A stretch of 55,477 nt of DNA from Oscillatoriales cyanobacterium RM2_1_1 (GCA_012033335.1 JAAURB010000027.1:1-55477), one strand, 5' to 3'. Positions 26,148 to 35,165 are shown, counted from the first letter of the stretch. Made by a program: numbers and translations. Notes: generated by a model not told the origin, from the sequence alone.

Positions 26148-29100
26148 TCAAATGCATCCACAAAGTAGACCGGTCTCTTCTTTATTTTTATATATAGGCA
26201 GACCAGCCACCCCAACCTCAGAGTTTCCCCCACATTGGTTCCAGGTCTCTTCAACGCTCCCGAGACCCACCCGGTGAAAATAGCGCCGATTCAGAATCTC
26301 GGCGAGTTGATTGAACCCATCCCCATCAATCCAGACCAGCCGCCGTCGCCCCTTACCAACTCGCTGCCCCTGAGTCTTGACCCCCAACTGTTCCCACAGC
26401 TTTCTGAAAATCCAACAATTCGATGCATCTTGAGGGATGCTCAGACCCAGCACCAGTTTAATGGCGGGGGCATAGGAACGACATAGATTCCCCAGCTCCT
26501 CAAGGGCTGCATCATCGTATTGGATCCCCGGCTGAATGTAAGCCTTGAGGTTCAAAATCTCCCTCACCTGAAACCGCAAAGCACTTAGCCCCATATCTGG
26601 CGCAAACGCTCCTTGACCGTGTTGGATTTGCTGCTCAAATTTCCGATAGTCTGAATTCAGGGCTAGCTCCCCGCCATCGAGCAAATATTCAATCTGGGTC
26701 AGCTTGCTGCGATAGCGTCCCTTGTTGTCGAGTTTGAGTATTTCTATCGTGACCGGGCCCCGGTAGAAATTTTCAACTTTATAGCGCTGGAGCTTGGCAT
26801 TCTCCTCTGGACTTAGATTCAGTTTGCGCTCTAGGGCTTCAGCTTCAGTAGCAGAAATTTCAGGGGCCTCTAGGATCGCCTGATGTTCAGCGGCCTCAAC
26901 TTCTGCTTTGGCCTGCTTGATTTCTTCCTTGCCTCCCGGGTCGGGATCAGGGGATTCCTCAATCACGGTGTTTCCCTCATGTTCCAGTCGGGCGATCACG
27001 TGATCCCGCAAACACCACATCGAACGGTTGGTTTTGGCCTGATATTGGGCCCAGAGATGGATATGAGGATTGTTGTCCCAGTTCCAGTCATGTTCGAGCA
27101 GCGGGTTGAGATCGGGCCTGAGGGATGTTCGAGCGATCATGGCTTCCGTTGCTTGGTTGCTGGCCCCCCGAATGTCTTTCAGCGATCGCCGGACTAGATT
27201 GGGGTATTCAGACGTGGAGACTTTTGAAAAGCTTTTGCCGACGGGGGCAACCCAGATTGTTCGGGGAATATTGGCCCGTACCCGTCCCAAAGCTTGGGCA
27301 ATTTCCCAGTCTGTAAGCACCCCCGGATACAAGCCAAACACCTGGTCAAAATACTCAATCTCGATGCTAACTCCCGTTCCCATTGAGGGGGTGGCGATTA
27401 CGATGTCGTACTCCCTGACTCGTTGATTGATGTTCTGAATAAAGTCAATTTGCTCCTTACTGCCGCTGGTTTCAGAAGTGACAAGCATGATTTTCAGATT
27501 GGGGTTCTGCTTGAGTAAAAGCTTGTGAATGGTCTTGGCTTTCCCTTTTGAACCCGTGCTGATAAATAGTTTCTCCCCGGCCTTGGCGGCTGCCATCATC
27601 CGGGAAATAATCACCTGAGGATTTGAGCTTTTGAGATGATTTACCCGGTAGCCAGGGGGCTGGTACTCATTAAGAATCACGAATGGTCGCAGTTCCGGTC
27701 GCAGCTCCTGGATGTAGTTGATTTCCAAATCCGAAACGTCAGCACTGGCCACAATCACCCGCGCCGCTGTTCTCACCATCTGCTCAAACCGGGCTAGGAT
27801 GGCAGGTCTTAGCCCATTTTTGTTATTGGTAGGACTGGTCAACATACTACGAAGCACCTGGTCAACTTCATCAATCAACAGGGTGGCTCCAGTTAAATCG
27901 CTATCGAGACGAACCAGGGATTCGGTGCAGGTTGCGACTCTGAGGGCTTGCTCTCCATCTTTGCCAATGGCAAGCCCTCGAACTTTTTCAATATCTCCTC
28001 GATAGGTCAGATCCCAGCGATCGCTCAATTCCCGAGCCAAAGAAATCCGATGACTGAGAGCCACAACTCGCTCATCTTTCTTAATCAGCTTGCCGATTAG
28101 TTTGGATTTGCCGGTTCCTTTGGGGGAACAAATTACCAAGTCTGTATCTTTAGGTATTTTCTTAGCAAAATACGTGCGGTTTAAGTCGCTTTTTGTAATC
28201 AGCAAATCGGGCCGCGAGGGGCGGCTGACATCAAGCTTCCACTTCCACTGATTCAAAGGCTTGGCTTGGTAGAGGCACTCCTCAAAAGTCAAAATCCCAC
28301 GCTCTGCAATCAGATCATCCACCGCCCCTTTCCCGTCCGGCAGCAGGGGGATCGTGCAAACTTTGACGGAGCATCCGGCTTTCCCAATCAGGCGGCCTGT
28401 TTTCCAGATGGCGGTATTAACAGCTCTAACGGTGCTGGGTTTGAGGTCGGTGTCAAAGGCAAAGGTAAATTCTCGTGCCCCGTTACAGAACAGCTCTAGA
28501 TCCCGAACCAGGGATTCTTGATACCCTGCCTCCCGATCCACCCGTCGTCCCATCCAGATCCCGGGGAGCGCGATCGCGCAGAATCCATGACTCAAAAGCG
28601 CGCCTGCTTTCTTCTCCCCTTCCGTCAGAATGACTGGCAGCTCCGGGTGGGCCAGAACCCACTGCCAGAAGCCAATCCCTATGGGCATTTCGAGATATTC
28701 TGCCCCAATGGGGATTTGATACCGACCGGAGATCTGTTCCCATTGCGCTAGGGGCACTCGTAGAAAGGTAAGGCGGCTAACCGTTCCTAGGGGGGATTTG
28801 TACTTAGCAGGTTTGCCCTTCTGATAATCCCAACCCAGGGCTGAACCCGGATCAGGCTTGAATCGGCCCCACTCCATGTCTTCCCAGGTTTGCGGATCGA
28901 TGCCACTGACCCACCAGCCACTGGAGCGATCGCAGGCTTCTGATCGTTTATGCCACTGAGCAGTTAATCCCCCTCCATTTTTGCGCTCTGGATTCGGGAA
29001 CAGGCGATAGAAAATCTCTTCGCCCTGGCTCAGGCTTTGCAGGTTGGCTGAAATGATGTCCCGGGCAATGGCTGAGACCTGCCACTCCTGGGCATGATGG

Positions 29101-29192
29101 GCTAGTAGTCGCGGGCTGAACTCGTTGTTGATATTGCGTTCAAGCGTAGGGGGATGGGTGTCCTGTGAAACAATACCCTGATTAGTTGACAT
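26148..29192 (-). CDS. Plasmid replication protein, CyRepA1 family (DUF3854 plus helicase-like domain)
   Basis: 1014 residues from ATG 29192; the in-frame TTG three codons earlier is less likely. N-terminal third: DUF3854/TOPRIM-like domain (LPVILTEGEKKAGALLSHGF with GEKKA, then FAFDTDLKPST), which suits primase-type nucleotidyl transfer. Middle: P-loop helicase with Walker A PKGTGKSK (about 355) and Walker B LLIDEVDQ (about 437), later helicase motifs (VIATPSMGTGVSIE, QALGRVRANI). The acidic coiled region and C-terminus are less conserved. This architecture is the recognised initiator type of cyanobacterial plasmids. Upstream lies a structured leader with a predicted antisense RNA (29327-29420) and a set of RHH genes. 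Confidence 0.88.
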   Translation of the reverse strand: MSTNQGIVSQDTHPPTLERNINNEFSPRLLAHHAQEWQVSAIARDIISANLQSLSQGEEIFYRLFPNPERKNGGGLTAQWHKRSEACDRSSGWWVSGIDPQTWEDMEWGRFKPDPGSALGWDYQKGKPAKYKSPLGTVSRLTFLRVPLAQWEQISGRYQIPIGAEYLEMPIGIGFWQWVLAHPELPVILTEGEKKAGALLSHGFCAIALPGIWMGRRVDREAGYQESLVRDLELFCNGAREFTFAFDTDLKPSTVRAVNTAIWKTGRLIGKAGCSVKVCTIPLLPDGKGAVDDLIAERGILTFEECLYQAKPLNQWKWKLDVSRPSRPDLLITKSDLNRTYFAKKIPKDTDLVICSPKGTGKSKLIGKLIKKDERVVALSHRISLARELSDRWDLTYRGDIEKVRGLAIGKDGEQALRVATCTESLVRLDSDLTGATLLIDEVDQVLRSMLTSPTNNKNGLRPAILARFEQMVRTAARVIVASADVSDLEINYIQELRPELRPFVILNEYQPPGYRVNHLKSSNPQVIISRMMAAAKAGEKLFISTGSKGKAKTIHKLLLKQNPNLKIMLVTSETSGSKEQIDFIQNINQRVREYDIVIATPSMGTGVSIEIEYFDQVFGLYPGVLTDWEIAQALGRVRANIPRTIWVAPVGKSFSKVSTSEYPNLVRRSLKDIRGASNQATEAMIARTSLRPDLNPLLEHDWNWDNNPHIHLWAQYQAKTNRSMWCLRDHVIARLEHEGNTVIEESPDPDPGGKEEIKQAKAEVEAAEHQAILEAPEISATEAEALERKLNLSPEENAKLQRYKVENFYRGPVTIEILKLDNKGRYRSKLTQIEYLLDGGELALNSDYRKFEQQIQHGQGAFAPDMGLSALRFQVREILNLKAYIQPGIQYDDAALEELGNLCRSYAPAIKLVLGLSIPQDASNCWIFRKLWEQLGVKTQGQRVGKGRRRLVWIDGDGFNQLAEILNRRYFHRVGLGSVEETWNQCGGNSEVGVAGLPIYKNKEETGLLCGCI

Positions 29193-29291
29193 ATTATTCA
29201 ATAACTCACATTTGAAGCGATGTGAGGTGGGAGACTTAACGCCCTCACGAAAGCAATGAAAACTCCCCCGCCAAAAAAATAATTTGGCAGG

Positions 29292-29320
29292 TTGATATAG
29301 TTGGCTCCAGATGTTATTCT
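29292..29320 (+). promoter_or_regulatory. Predicted sigma-70 type promoter of the antisense RNA
   Basis: TTGATA (29292-29297) and TATTCT (29315-29320) with exactly 17 bp between them, on the strand opposite rep, about 100 bp upstream of the rep ATG. A start near 29327 would fit the hairpins that follow. Not tested. Confidence 0.6.
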
Positions 29321-29326
29321 AGTGAC

Positions 29327-29420
29327 AACAGATTTTAAATTTTTGTTGATAAGCCTTTAGAAGTTGGTTCCTTCTAAAAGCTCATTGAGACCCTTGCCTC
29401 TCCCAGGTAGGGGTCTTTTG
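29327..29420 (+). ncRNA. Predicted counter-transcribed RNA in the rep leader
   Basis: A transcript of about 90-95 nt would fold into two consecutive stems: CTTTAGAAG (29355-29363) with CTTCTAAAAG (29371-29380), and a 12-bp stem 29388-29399 with 29405-29416 (AGACCC ... GGGTCT, three inner wobble/AT pairs included) around a 5-nt loop, ending TTTT (29416-29419). It faces the rep mRNA leader, in which a further small stem (CACAT/ATGTG) lies near the rep start. Promoter, two stems and U-tract within about 130 bp are the standard makeup of copy-control antisense RNAs; identity is inferred. Confidence 0.6.
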
Positions 29421-29950
29421 ATATGGAGGGGGAGCGTGGGAGGGATTTGTATTACGTTTCATTACAATTTTAAGGGGTGAACATTAGGGCTAGTAAAACC
29501 CTTCATTAGATCATATATCAAAAATCGAATCAAGTGAATAGTTCATCAATAATTAATTTTCAGCAGATAGAACTCTTATCAAGAGAGGATTTTGACCTCT
29601 AAAAACTAATAGACAAAATCAGATAATTTTTGGGCTAATACTGATCCTCTGTTGGTATTCAATTGTCATTAAGTTGTCTTTTGATAGGCTGCTGACGTTA
29701 AAACTCCTCAAACAATCCGACAAACCACCTCCCAGAGATCGCCCGCTGCCACCCGCTCAACTACAGTCTGCTCTACCAGATGTGTTAAATATTCCTCCTT
29801 GCAGATATGCCTCAATTTTTCAGAAATGACTGGGGATCAACTGACACCAGTGTATCTATTTAGGTGCTAAATCGTCAACTAAAATCTCTAGATAGCTGCA
29901 AACTAGAGCTAGACTGGGATTAGGGACAGATCAGCAACTTAGGTGCTTCA
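29421..29950. other. Region upstream of rep: probable origin/leader, plus a small coding-like remnant
   Basis: No intact gene. The rep promoter and origin probably lie here, but I see no clear iteron array or DnaA-box cluster. On the minus strand about 29704-29830 a frame without start reads ISEKLRHICKEEYLTHLVEQ then VAAGDLWEVVCRIV, coding-like, of unknown family. Confidence 0.35.
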
Positions 29951-30286
29951 ATGAGAGAGAAGGATATAAAATTTTCCAAGATGTCTAAACGGCTGCACCT
30001 TACACTGCCGGATATTGTTGTTGATGGGCTTGAGGAATGGAGCGAGCTCGAAGGAACTAAGCCAGCTAGTCTGGGAGCTTTCATTGTTGAAACCGCAGTC
30101 AAAGAAGCAATGGAGAAAGGGATTATCCGTAAGCCCCAGCATCGTATTAGGCTAGAAACGCTTGATACGTTGAAAGCTCTACTGGAAAGAGAGCCATTAA
30201 CCCAAACCCAGATATCTGATCTGGCTGACCGTCTGAGTGTTTCCGAATCAGAGCTGAGACAGATAATCGAGCAATTAGGCCAGTAA
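29951..30286 (+). CDS. Ribbon-helix-helix (CopG/Arc-like) protein with C-terminal HTH-like segment
   Basis: 111 residues. KRLHLTLPDIVVDGLEEWSE (about 13-32) plus ASLGAFIVETAVKEAM forms the beta-strand and two helices of an RHH domain, which dimerises to bind DNA. The C-terminal half (LEREPLTQTQISDLADRLSV to IIEQLG) looks like a second small helical DNA-binding or oligomerisation unit. ATG 29951 has AGGTG at suitable distance; ATG 29981 (MSKRLH) is an alternative start. First of a tight operon: 3 bp to the next gene. Divergent from rep, so a CopG-like repressor of rep is a fair guess. Confidence 0.7.
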   Translation: MREKDIKFSKMSKRLHLTLPDIVVDGLEEWSELEGTKPASLGAFIVETAVKEAMEKGIIRKPQHRIRLETLDTLKALLEREPLTQTQISDLADRLSVSESELRQIIEQLGQ

Positions 30287-30289
30287 CCT

Positions 30290-30613
30290 ATGACATCACA
30301 ACCCAACGACATCACCCAATGGCTAGACCGGATTGAGCAACAGATAGAAAGTGGCTTCACCGAACTCAGGCAAAGCATTGAGAACAATCAGCGGAGCATT
30401 GAGAACAATCAACGAGGTATTGAGAGTAATCAGCGGGCTATCGCTGATAACAGAGAAGCAATCAATATCCTCACGGAGCTGATGAGGAGCCAGATCCAGG
30501 GACAAGCTGAAATTCGGGCTGAGATTCGAGCTGAGATTCGGGAGGTTCGGGCTGACATCCGGCAAATATGGGACTACCTGTTGAGGGAAAGGCCAAATGG
30601 CGGACGACAATAA
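30290..30613 (+). CDS. Coiled-coil protein of unknown function
   Basis: 107 residues, almost entirely heptad-type coiled coil with internal repeats (SIENNQRSIENNQRGIESNQ and AEIRAEIRAEIREVRADIR). The DNA shows the matching short tandem repeats. Starts 3 bp after the RHH gene, thus co-translated with it. Small coiled-coil proteins of this form are common next to other genes in cyanobacteria; no enzymatic motif. Could be a partner or anti-regulator of the RHH protein. Confidence 0.65.
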   Translation: MTSQPNDITQWLDRIEQQIESGFTELRQSIENNQRSIENNQRGIESNQRAIADNREAINILTELMRSQIQGQAEIRAEIRAEIREVRADIRQIWDYLLRERPNGGRQ

Positions 30614-30680
30614 CTCCAAATCACTAACTCTTTTTGTTGTTGGAGGTGGGCGGATGGTTGTATTCATGGCGATCGCCTGA
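30597..30680 (+). CDS. Very small hydrophobic peptide overlapping the coiled-coil gene
   Basis: 27 codons from ATG 30597 (overlaps the upstream stop by 17 bp): MADDNNSKSLTLFVVGGGRM then VVFMAIA. A polar head and a hydrophobic tail fit a single membrane-inserting helix. Overlap suggests translational coupling. Too short to be sure it is real. Confidence 0.3.
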   Translation: MADDNNSKSLTLFVVGGGRMVVFMAIA

Positions 30681-30865
30681 AGTTAGATTGGGGATTGTCT
30701 GAGCGAGGATGAAATCAGTAAAGATATGAACCAAGTAATTGTTTTTCAGAGTGTAGCACTAATTCAGCACAAATAAAACCCAAAGTTAGCGTTAAATAAT
30801 ACACTAGCGCTAAAACAGCCATGGAAAGGCGAAAATGAGGGCAGTAAACGACCAATGAATCAGTA

Positions 30866-31030
30866 GTGTCCAGACGAGTAAGTGTATATCTGCCAGACAA
30901 GATAGCTGACCTGTTAGAGAAGTGGGCAGAGGATGAAGGAAGAACAACTTCCTCACTTGCCGCATTCCTGATTGAGCAAGCGGTCAGACAAAATGCAGAA
31001 TCCAAGGTGAAGAAGAAAGACGAGGGATAA
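30866..31030 (+). CDS. Small ribbon-helix-helix protein
   Basis: 54 residues from GTG 30866. Reads SRRVSVYLPDKIADLLEKWA then EDEGRTTSSLAAFLIEQAVR: a beta-strand with alternating pattern, then two helices, a complete CopG/Arc-type RHH fold, with a basic tail. Similar in layout to the RHH gene at 29951 (EEWSELEGTKPASLGAFIVE). Probably a DNA-binding repressor. ATG codons are absent; GTG is the only start that gives the full domain. Confidence 0.65.
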   Translation: MSRRVSVYLPDKIADLLEKWAEDEGRTTSSLAAFLIEQAVRQNAESKVKKKDEG

Positions 31031-31033
31031 AAA

Positions 31034-31243
31034 TGATGACGATAGCAAACCAGAAAGTTGAACAATCCCGCGAATTAGTTCGTTTTGAAAACTAATTCGT
31101 ACAATTCACTGGCAAAACTGAAAGGGGAAGCTCTAGCCAAAAAGCGATTGAGATCACTCAGTAACTTGCTTGCATTGTTGCTACAAGAAGCAATTGCAAA
31201 AGCAGAAGACTATGAGACGGATCAATTTGACAAGTTGCCATAG
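31034..31243 (+). pseudogene. Third RHH gene, apparently frameshifted
   Basis: 31034 begins MMTIANQKVEQSRELVRFEN and stops at about 31095. The next frame carries NSLAKLKGEALAKKRLRSLS then NLLALLLQEAIAKAEDYE to TAG 31241-31243, the two helices of an RHH domain. The strand (ELVRF) and helices are thus split over two frames. Alternatively a TTG at 31085 starts a 52-residue protein lacking the strand. It follows the previous RHH gene by 3 bp. Confidence 0.5.
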
Positions 31244-31524
31244 TTGAATAGTTGTTTTATTGGACAGTTGTACTTGAGTTGCTGTCATAGCGTTTGAAGA
31301 ATTTGCTTCAAGTAAAATCCGCAAACTGATATCAAACTCCTCCAGAAAAATCATCAGAACCAAGCAGAGGTCAGAAACCTATCCTGAAACTACCTATCCT
31401 GAAACTGTAAGCCTGGAGAAATACTGGCACAATATTTCTGTCAATAACAAAAAATTTCTACTAATGGCTGAAAACATGCGCTATATGAGAAAATTGACTC
31501 TAAACAGTTAGATTTCCGAGGCTG

Positions 31525-32031
31525 ATGATTCGAGAACTACGAATCAACTACATTTTCGCAGACGACCCCACCTGGGAGAAGCTAATGCTAGCCTGTGACG
31601 AACTAGGCTGGAACAAATCAAGCATCGTCAAACAGTGCTTGCATGGTTTTCTCAGACGAGATAGGGACTTCTATGCCAGGGCAGGTCTTTTAGACGCTGA
31701 GGCTAGAGATATGAGTGAGGAGGACTACTTCAAAACTCTGCGGGACGGTTCAGAGGATAACCTGGCGCGCTATGTGGCAGGCCGTCCAGGATTTGGAGCG
31801 ACCCCACTGGATGCCATTGAGCTGATCCCCGCCAATCCTGAGTTCAAGCGTGCTTACAACACCATTGGTCTATCCGCTTACAATTATGTTTTGCTAAAAG
31901 TAGCAAAGATTGTAGATGGCGGTTCAATGGTGCAGGTCATCAGCCGCATGATTGTCAAGCACTTTGATGACAACTGGAAAACAGCCTATCAACCCCAAAT
32001 CGACCGCGATCACAACTGCAAATTTCAATAA
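31525..32031 (+). CDS. Hypothetical plasmid protein, possibly two RHH-like halves
   Basis: 168 residues. N-terminus RELRINYIFADDPTWEKLML with NKSSIVKQCLHGFLRRD and C-terminus YNYVLLKVAKIVDGGSMVQV with ISRMIVKHFDDNW both have strand-helix-helix character as in RHH domains, joined by an acidic middle (about 55-105). The tandem arrangement would give a pseudo-dimer in one chain; this is inference. It precedes the gene at 32055 by 23 bp with AAGGAGC before that ATG, so the two likely form an operon. Confidence 0.55.
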   Translation: MIRELRINYIFADDPTWEKLMLACDELGWNKSSIVKQCLHGFLRRDRDFYARAGLLDAEARDMSEEDYFKTLRDGSEDNLARYVAGRPGFGATPLDAIELIPANPEFKRAYNTIGLSAYNYVLLKVAKIVDGGSMVQVISRMIVKHFDDNWKTAYQPQIDRDHNCKFQ

Positions 32032-32054
32032 AATTTGATTTAAGGAGCAAAGAC

Positions 32055-32387
32055 ATGCAAGCCACTAAAACCATCACAACCCCAAATCTTGACCAGGTCA
32101 ACCAGGCAATTCAGTTTATTCTCAATGCCTTAGGAGAACCTGAGTCAGACCTGCATCGTCGCGCTTTCACCGCCTTTCAAGCCGGAGATTATCTATTAGT
32201 CAAACGGCTCTCCACAACCTACTTATCTGATCACTATTGCAAGGCTCTAGGATACTTGGGCGGAGCCTTGAAGCTTACCCCCAATACTGATACCATCCTG
32301 GCGGAATCGGCCCGGTCAGCCGCTGAGTTTGTAAAGGAAAAAACCCTGGCTAAATTGGGAACTGAAATTGCCCAAGCGTTGAGTTAG
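32055..32387 (+). CDS. Hypothetical helical protein
   Basis: 110 residues, soluble, predominantly helical, no recognisable motif. Strong ribosome binding site AAGGAG (32041-32046). Second gene of a pair with 31525; a hairpin at 32415-32446 lies 28 bp behind its stop and may terminate the transcript. Function unknown. Confidence 0.55.
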   Translation: MQATKTITTPNLDQVNQAIQFILNALGEPESDLHRRAFTAFQAGDYLLVKRLSTTYLSDHYCKALGYLGGALKLTPNTDTILAESARSAAEFVKEKTLAKLGTEIAQALS

Positions 32388-32414
32388 TTAGGGCGACGGA
32401 GGGAGACAGGGTAA

Positions 32415-32446
32415 GCGACCCCCGACTAAAGTGTGGGGGCTTTCGC
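32415..32446 (+). terminator. GC-rich hairpin after the 31525-32387 gene pair
   Basis: CCCCC (32419-32423) pairs with GGGGG (32435-32439), extended by GCGA (32415-32418) with TCGC (32443-32446) across a bulge. A pyrimidine-rich run follows. It could instead be the end hairpin of the tnpB-bearing remnant that overlaps it on the other strand. Confidence 0.45.
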
Positions 32447-32640
32447 CTCTTTCTCCCTGAACACAAAAATCCGAGCATCGTAATCATTGGAATTAGGGCG
32501 AAACTCCTTTACTACTCTCCCTTAGACGTTGCCGCTTTACGATTCGCTCCAACCCTGGCACAGACCCTAACAGCCTGATTCGCACTCAGACCAAACCGTT
32601 CCCGCATTGATAGACCTGACTTTGAATCGTAGTTTTGCTA
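32425..32640 (-). pseudogene. TnpB (IS200/IS605-IS1341 type) N-terminal fragment
   Basis: One frame reads MRERFGLSANQAVRVCARVG then ANRKAATSKGE and stops. The next frame continues KEFRPNSNDYDARIFVFREK and diverges into the hairpin. GLS-NQAVR--ARV--NRKTA--KG and KEF-P-S--YDARIF-FREKDW are consecutive N-terminal blocks of cyanobacterial TnpB nucleases. So this is a frameshifted piece of about 65 codons with no RuvC core left. Confidence 0.75.
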
Positions 32641-32749
32641 GTCGTTTTGGGATTGACTTCCAAACTTACCGAGTTATTCCTGTGGTATTTGCTCCATGTC
32701 AACGGTCACCAATATTGTCATCCTATACTAGCTTTTCGAGCGACATCTT

Positions 32750-33433
32750 CTATACGCGCAGGCGGTAGCCCACTCCTCGAACAGTTTCAATTAATTTACT
32801 AGGCAATTTTTTCCGCAGGTGACCAACATAGACATCCACGATATTCGAGCCTGGATCATAGTCATAGCCCCAAACTTGATCAAGCAATTGCTCACGGGTT
32901 ATCACTTGACCTGGATGACGAACAAATACTTCTAGGAGGCTAAATTCCCGAGATGGGAATTCAACTTCCTGTTGATCTACCTTGACTATCCTAGTACGCA
33001 AATCCATCACAAGCTGACCAGCCTTCAGAACTGTTGAAGCTTGATTGCCATTTAGATTTCCTTCACTAGTTTCCTGGGGCTTCAGCCTCAACCGAATCCG
33101 AGCTAGAAGCTCTTCAAAGTGGAAAGGCTTTGTCATGTAGTCATCTGCCCCCTCTTTTAGACCTCGAACTTTATCACGAACATCATCCCGCGCTGTCAGA
33201 ATAATGATTGGAATTTTGACGCCCTGACCTCGCAGCTCCTCTAAAATATCTAATCCATCTTTCTTCGGAAGTCCTAAGTCCAGAAGTAATAAATTAAAAG
33301 CACCTGTGAGAACGAGACCAACGGCTTCACCTGCATCTGCAGTGGTCGATGTGTGAAAACCATTTGCTCTTAACCCCTTTTCTAAAAAGGAAACAATTCG
33401 AGGTTCATCCTCAGCAATTAAAATTTGATACAT
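32750..33433 (-). CDS. OmpR/PhoB-family response regulator
   Basis: 227 residues from ATG 33433. Receiver domain: acidic pocket AEDEPRI, phospho-acceptor Asp in LLLLDLGLPKKDG (about 51), Thr in ILTARDD, Lys in MTKPFHFEEL (about 102). Winged-helix effector domain about 130-225 with FSLLEVFVRHPGQVITREQL and VDVYVGHLRKKL. Second gene of an operon with the histidine kinase (53 bp spacing). Likely binds direct repeats such as those at 35166-35227 and so regulates itself and the divergent glycan cluster; target is inferred. Confidence 0.94.
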   Translation of the reverse strand: MYQILIAEDEPRIVSFLEKGLRANGFHTSTTADAGEAVGLVLTGAFNLLLLDLGLPKKDGLDILEELRGQGVKIPIIILTARDDVRDKVRGLKEGADDYMTKPFHFEELLARIRLRLKPQETSEGNLNGNQASTVLKAGQLVMDLRTRIVKVDQQEVEFPSREFSLLEVFVRHPGQVITREQLLDQVWGYDYDPGSNIVDVYVGHLRKKLPSKLIETVRGVGYRLRV

Positions 33434-33486
33434 AATCACCAATTCGTTTAATTTAACAGCGGAAATTGATAAACTTATTGATGGCT

Positions 33487-35016
33487 TTATCCTCCACAGG
33501 ATTTCGGAACATCGACAGGTAACACCAGCGTGAAAGTTGATCCCCGGCCAAATTGACTCTTCAACTCAACTGAACCCCTGTGACTTTCAGCAATCGCAGC
33601 AACAATAGATAGGCCCAAACCCATTCCTTTTTCACAGTTTTGAGTATTCGACCCTTGAACAAACCGTTGGAAAATTCGTTCTTGATCCTGAATACAAATA
33701 CCTACCCCAGTATCCCTGACCCATAGCATCAGCTTACTCTGCTTATGGCTGTGATCAATTGAGGAACCGATAGCTATCGTATCTTTTTCTGTGGTATGTT
33801 GAACTGCATTTTGTACCAGATTCATAACTGCCTGAGTAACTTTTTGAACATCAACATTAATCATGCCGATGCCCCTGGAATCGAGTATCCAGTTTCGATT
33901 CTCAAGGGCTCGAGCTTTGAGATAAATTACCTCTGTTAAATCTGTAACCTCGACTTCTTCTAAAATTAAGAAATCTTGGTGTTCTGCTTTTGCTAAAAGC
34001 AATAAATCTTCCACTAATCGAGTCATACGGCATAGCTCATCTAAAACTAGTTGGATAACTTCTGGCTGTTCCTCAGGTTCATAGTAATGAAGTGATTCTA
34101 AATGGCCCTGAATAATGGCAATTGGAGTTCGGAGTTCATGGCTCACATCATTAATCAGTTGACGTTGACTGTTAAAAGCTATTTCTAAGCGATCCATCAT
34201 TTGGTTGAAAGCGATGGTCAAATCTGCAATTTCTCCTCCTCCTTGCTGGGCAATTCTCTCAGTCAGATTGGCTTCACTAATCGACTTGGCGGTTTGAGCT
34301 AGAACTCGAATTGGACTCAATACCCGACCAGAAGCTATCCATGCCACAAATAGAGCAGGAATCAGCATCAGCAGCAACACTAAAGTCACAGTGTAGACGG
34401 CAACCAAGACTTCCTGGCGCTCTCCTTTTGGAATATTAGCAACGATTAATACTCCAGCATTTTTTTCAATAACATCAATTGGCTCCGCTCTGTAGAAAAT
34501 ATCTCCCACTTCTGGGTCGGAAATTTTATGATTGCCCGTGATTGCTTCTTGAGTTTGAGATAAGCGTTCCATCCAGTCAGAATCAGGAGAGATTGTCTCT
34601 GGTAAACTCAGGGGACTCGAACGATAGAACTCCCCCTCAATAACAGTAATTAAGAAGGTTTTATCTCCAGGTATTTTGTGGTATAAAAAATCATCGAACG
34701 CCTCTCTTAGACTAACCTTTCCTCCGGTATTCACTTCGACTTCAAGCGCTTCTTCAAAGGCTTCGATCTCTTCCTGCATGTCTGCGCGGATTCTGCGGTC
34801 AACTTGCAGCACCACCAGTTGAGTGAAAATTGGGATTGATAGTCCCAGAAATGTAGCCATCAGAGCGACGTAATAGGCCAGAATCTGAGTTTGTGTCTGT
34901 TGAAACGGCTGATATGGCATCCAGCGTTTAATCCCTGAGCAAATAGAAGCAGCAGGACTGTCATCGAAGAGGGTAGAACCCCTCTGAGGGCAAAGGTTCT
35001 GGTGCTCGCGGGTCAT
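33487..35016 (-). CDS. Membrane sensor histidine kinase with periplasmic loop and HAMP domain
   Basis: 509 residues. TM1 about 45-70, a periplasmic sensor region about 70-205, TM2 about 205-228, HAMP (PIRVLAQTAKSISEANLTER), HisKA with NDVSHELRTPIAII (His about 292), N-box NLVQNAVQHT, G1 VRDTGVGI, F box, and G2 GMGLGLSIV. Cognate partner of the response regulator encoded just downstream. Classical two-component sensor in the cytoplasmic membrane. No ligand can be inferred; location beside the glycan genes suggests an envelope-related signal. Confidence 0.94.
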   Translation of the reverse strand: MTREHQNLCPQRGSTLFDDSPAASICSGIKRWMPYQPFQQTQTQILAYYVALMATFLGLSIPIFTQLVVLQVDRRIRADMQEEIEAFEEALEVEVNTGGKVSLREAFDDFLYHKIPGDKTFLITVIEGEFYRSSPLSLPETISPDSDWMERLSQTQEAITGNHKISDPEVGDIFYRAEPIDVIEKNAGVLIVANIPKGERQEVLVAVYTVTLVLLLMLIPALFVAWIASGRVLSPIRVLAQTAKSISEANLTERIAQQGGGEIADLTIAFNQMMDRLEIAFNSQRQLINDVSHELRTPIAIIQGHLESLHYYEPEEQPEVIQLVLDELCRMTRLVEDLLLLAKAEHQDFLILEEVEVTDLTEVIYLKARALENRNWILDSRGIGMINVDVQKVTQAVMNLVQNAVQHTTEKDTIAIGSSIDHSHKQSKLMLWVRDTGVGICIQDQERIFQRFVQGSNTQNCEKGMGLGLSIVAAIAESHRGSVELKSQFGRGSTFTLVLPVDVPKSCGG

Positions 35017-35165
35017 AGTTTGATAATTGTTTTTCCTACTTTGTAGCGTCTAGTCGGGCTATATTTCACAGATATGAAAAAATTCTCACTTGTTTCATCG
35101 GGATATCGACTGAAGTAAGGGGGAGCTGGGCAGCGGAGCTGCTACCGACGGAAAATTTAAGAGTC

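Noticed and set aside
26148-29192. Reading the rep protein as an ordinary phage-type primase-helicase
   Set aside because: The DUF3854-helicase layout, parAB on the same molecule and the circular closure all fit a plasmid initiator; no phage structural genes are present.
30715-31065. 116-codon minus-strand frame
   Set aside because: Lies antisense to the clear small RHH gene 30866-31030.
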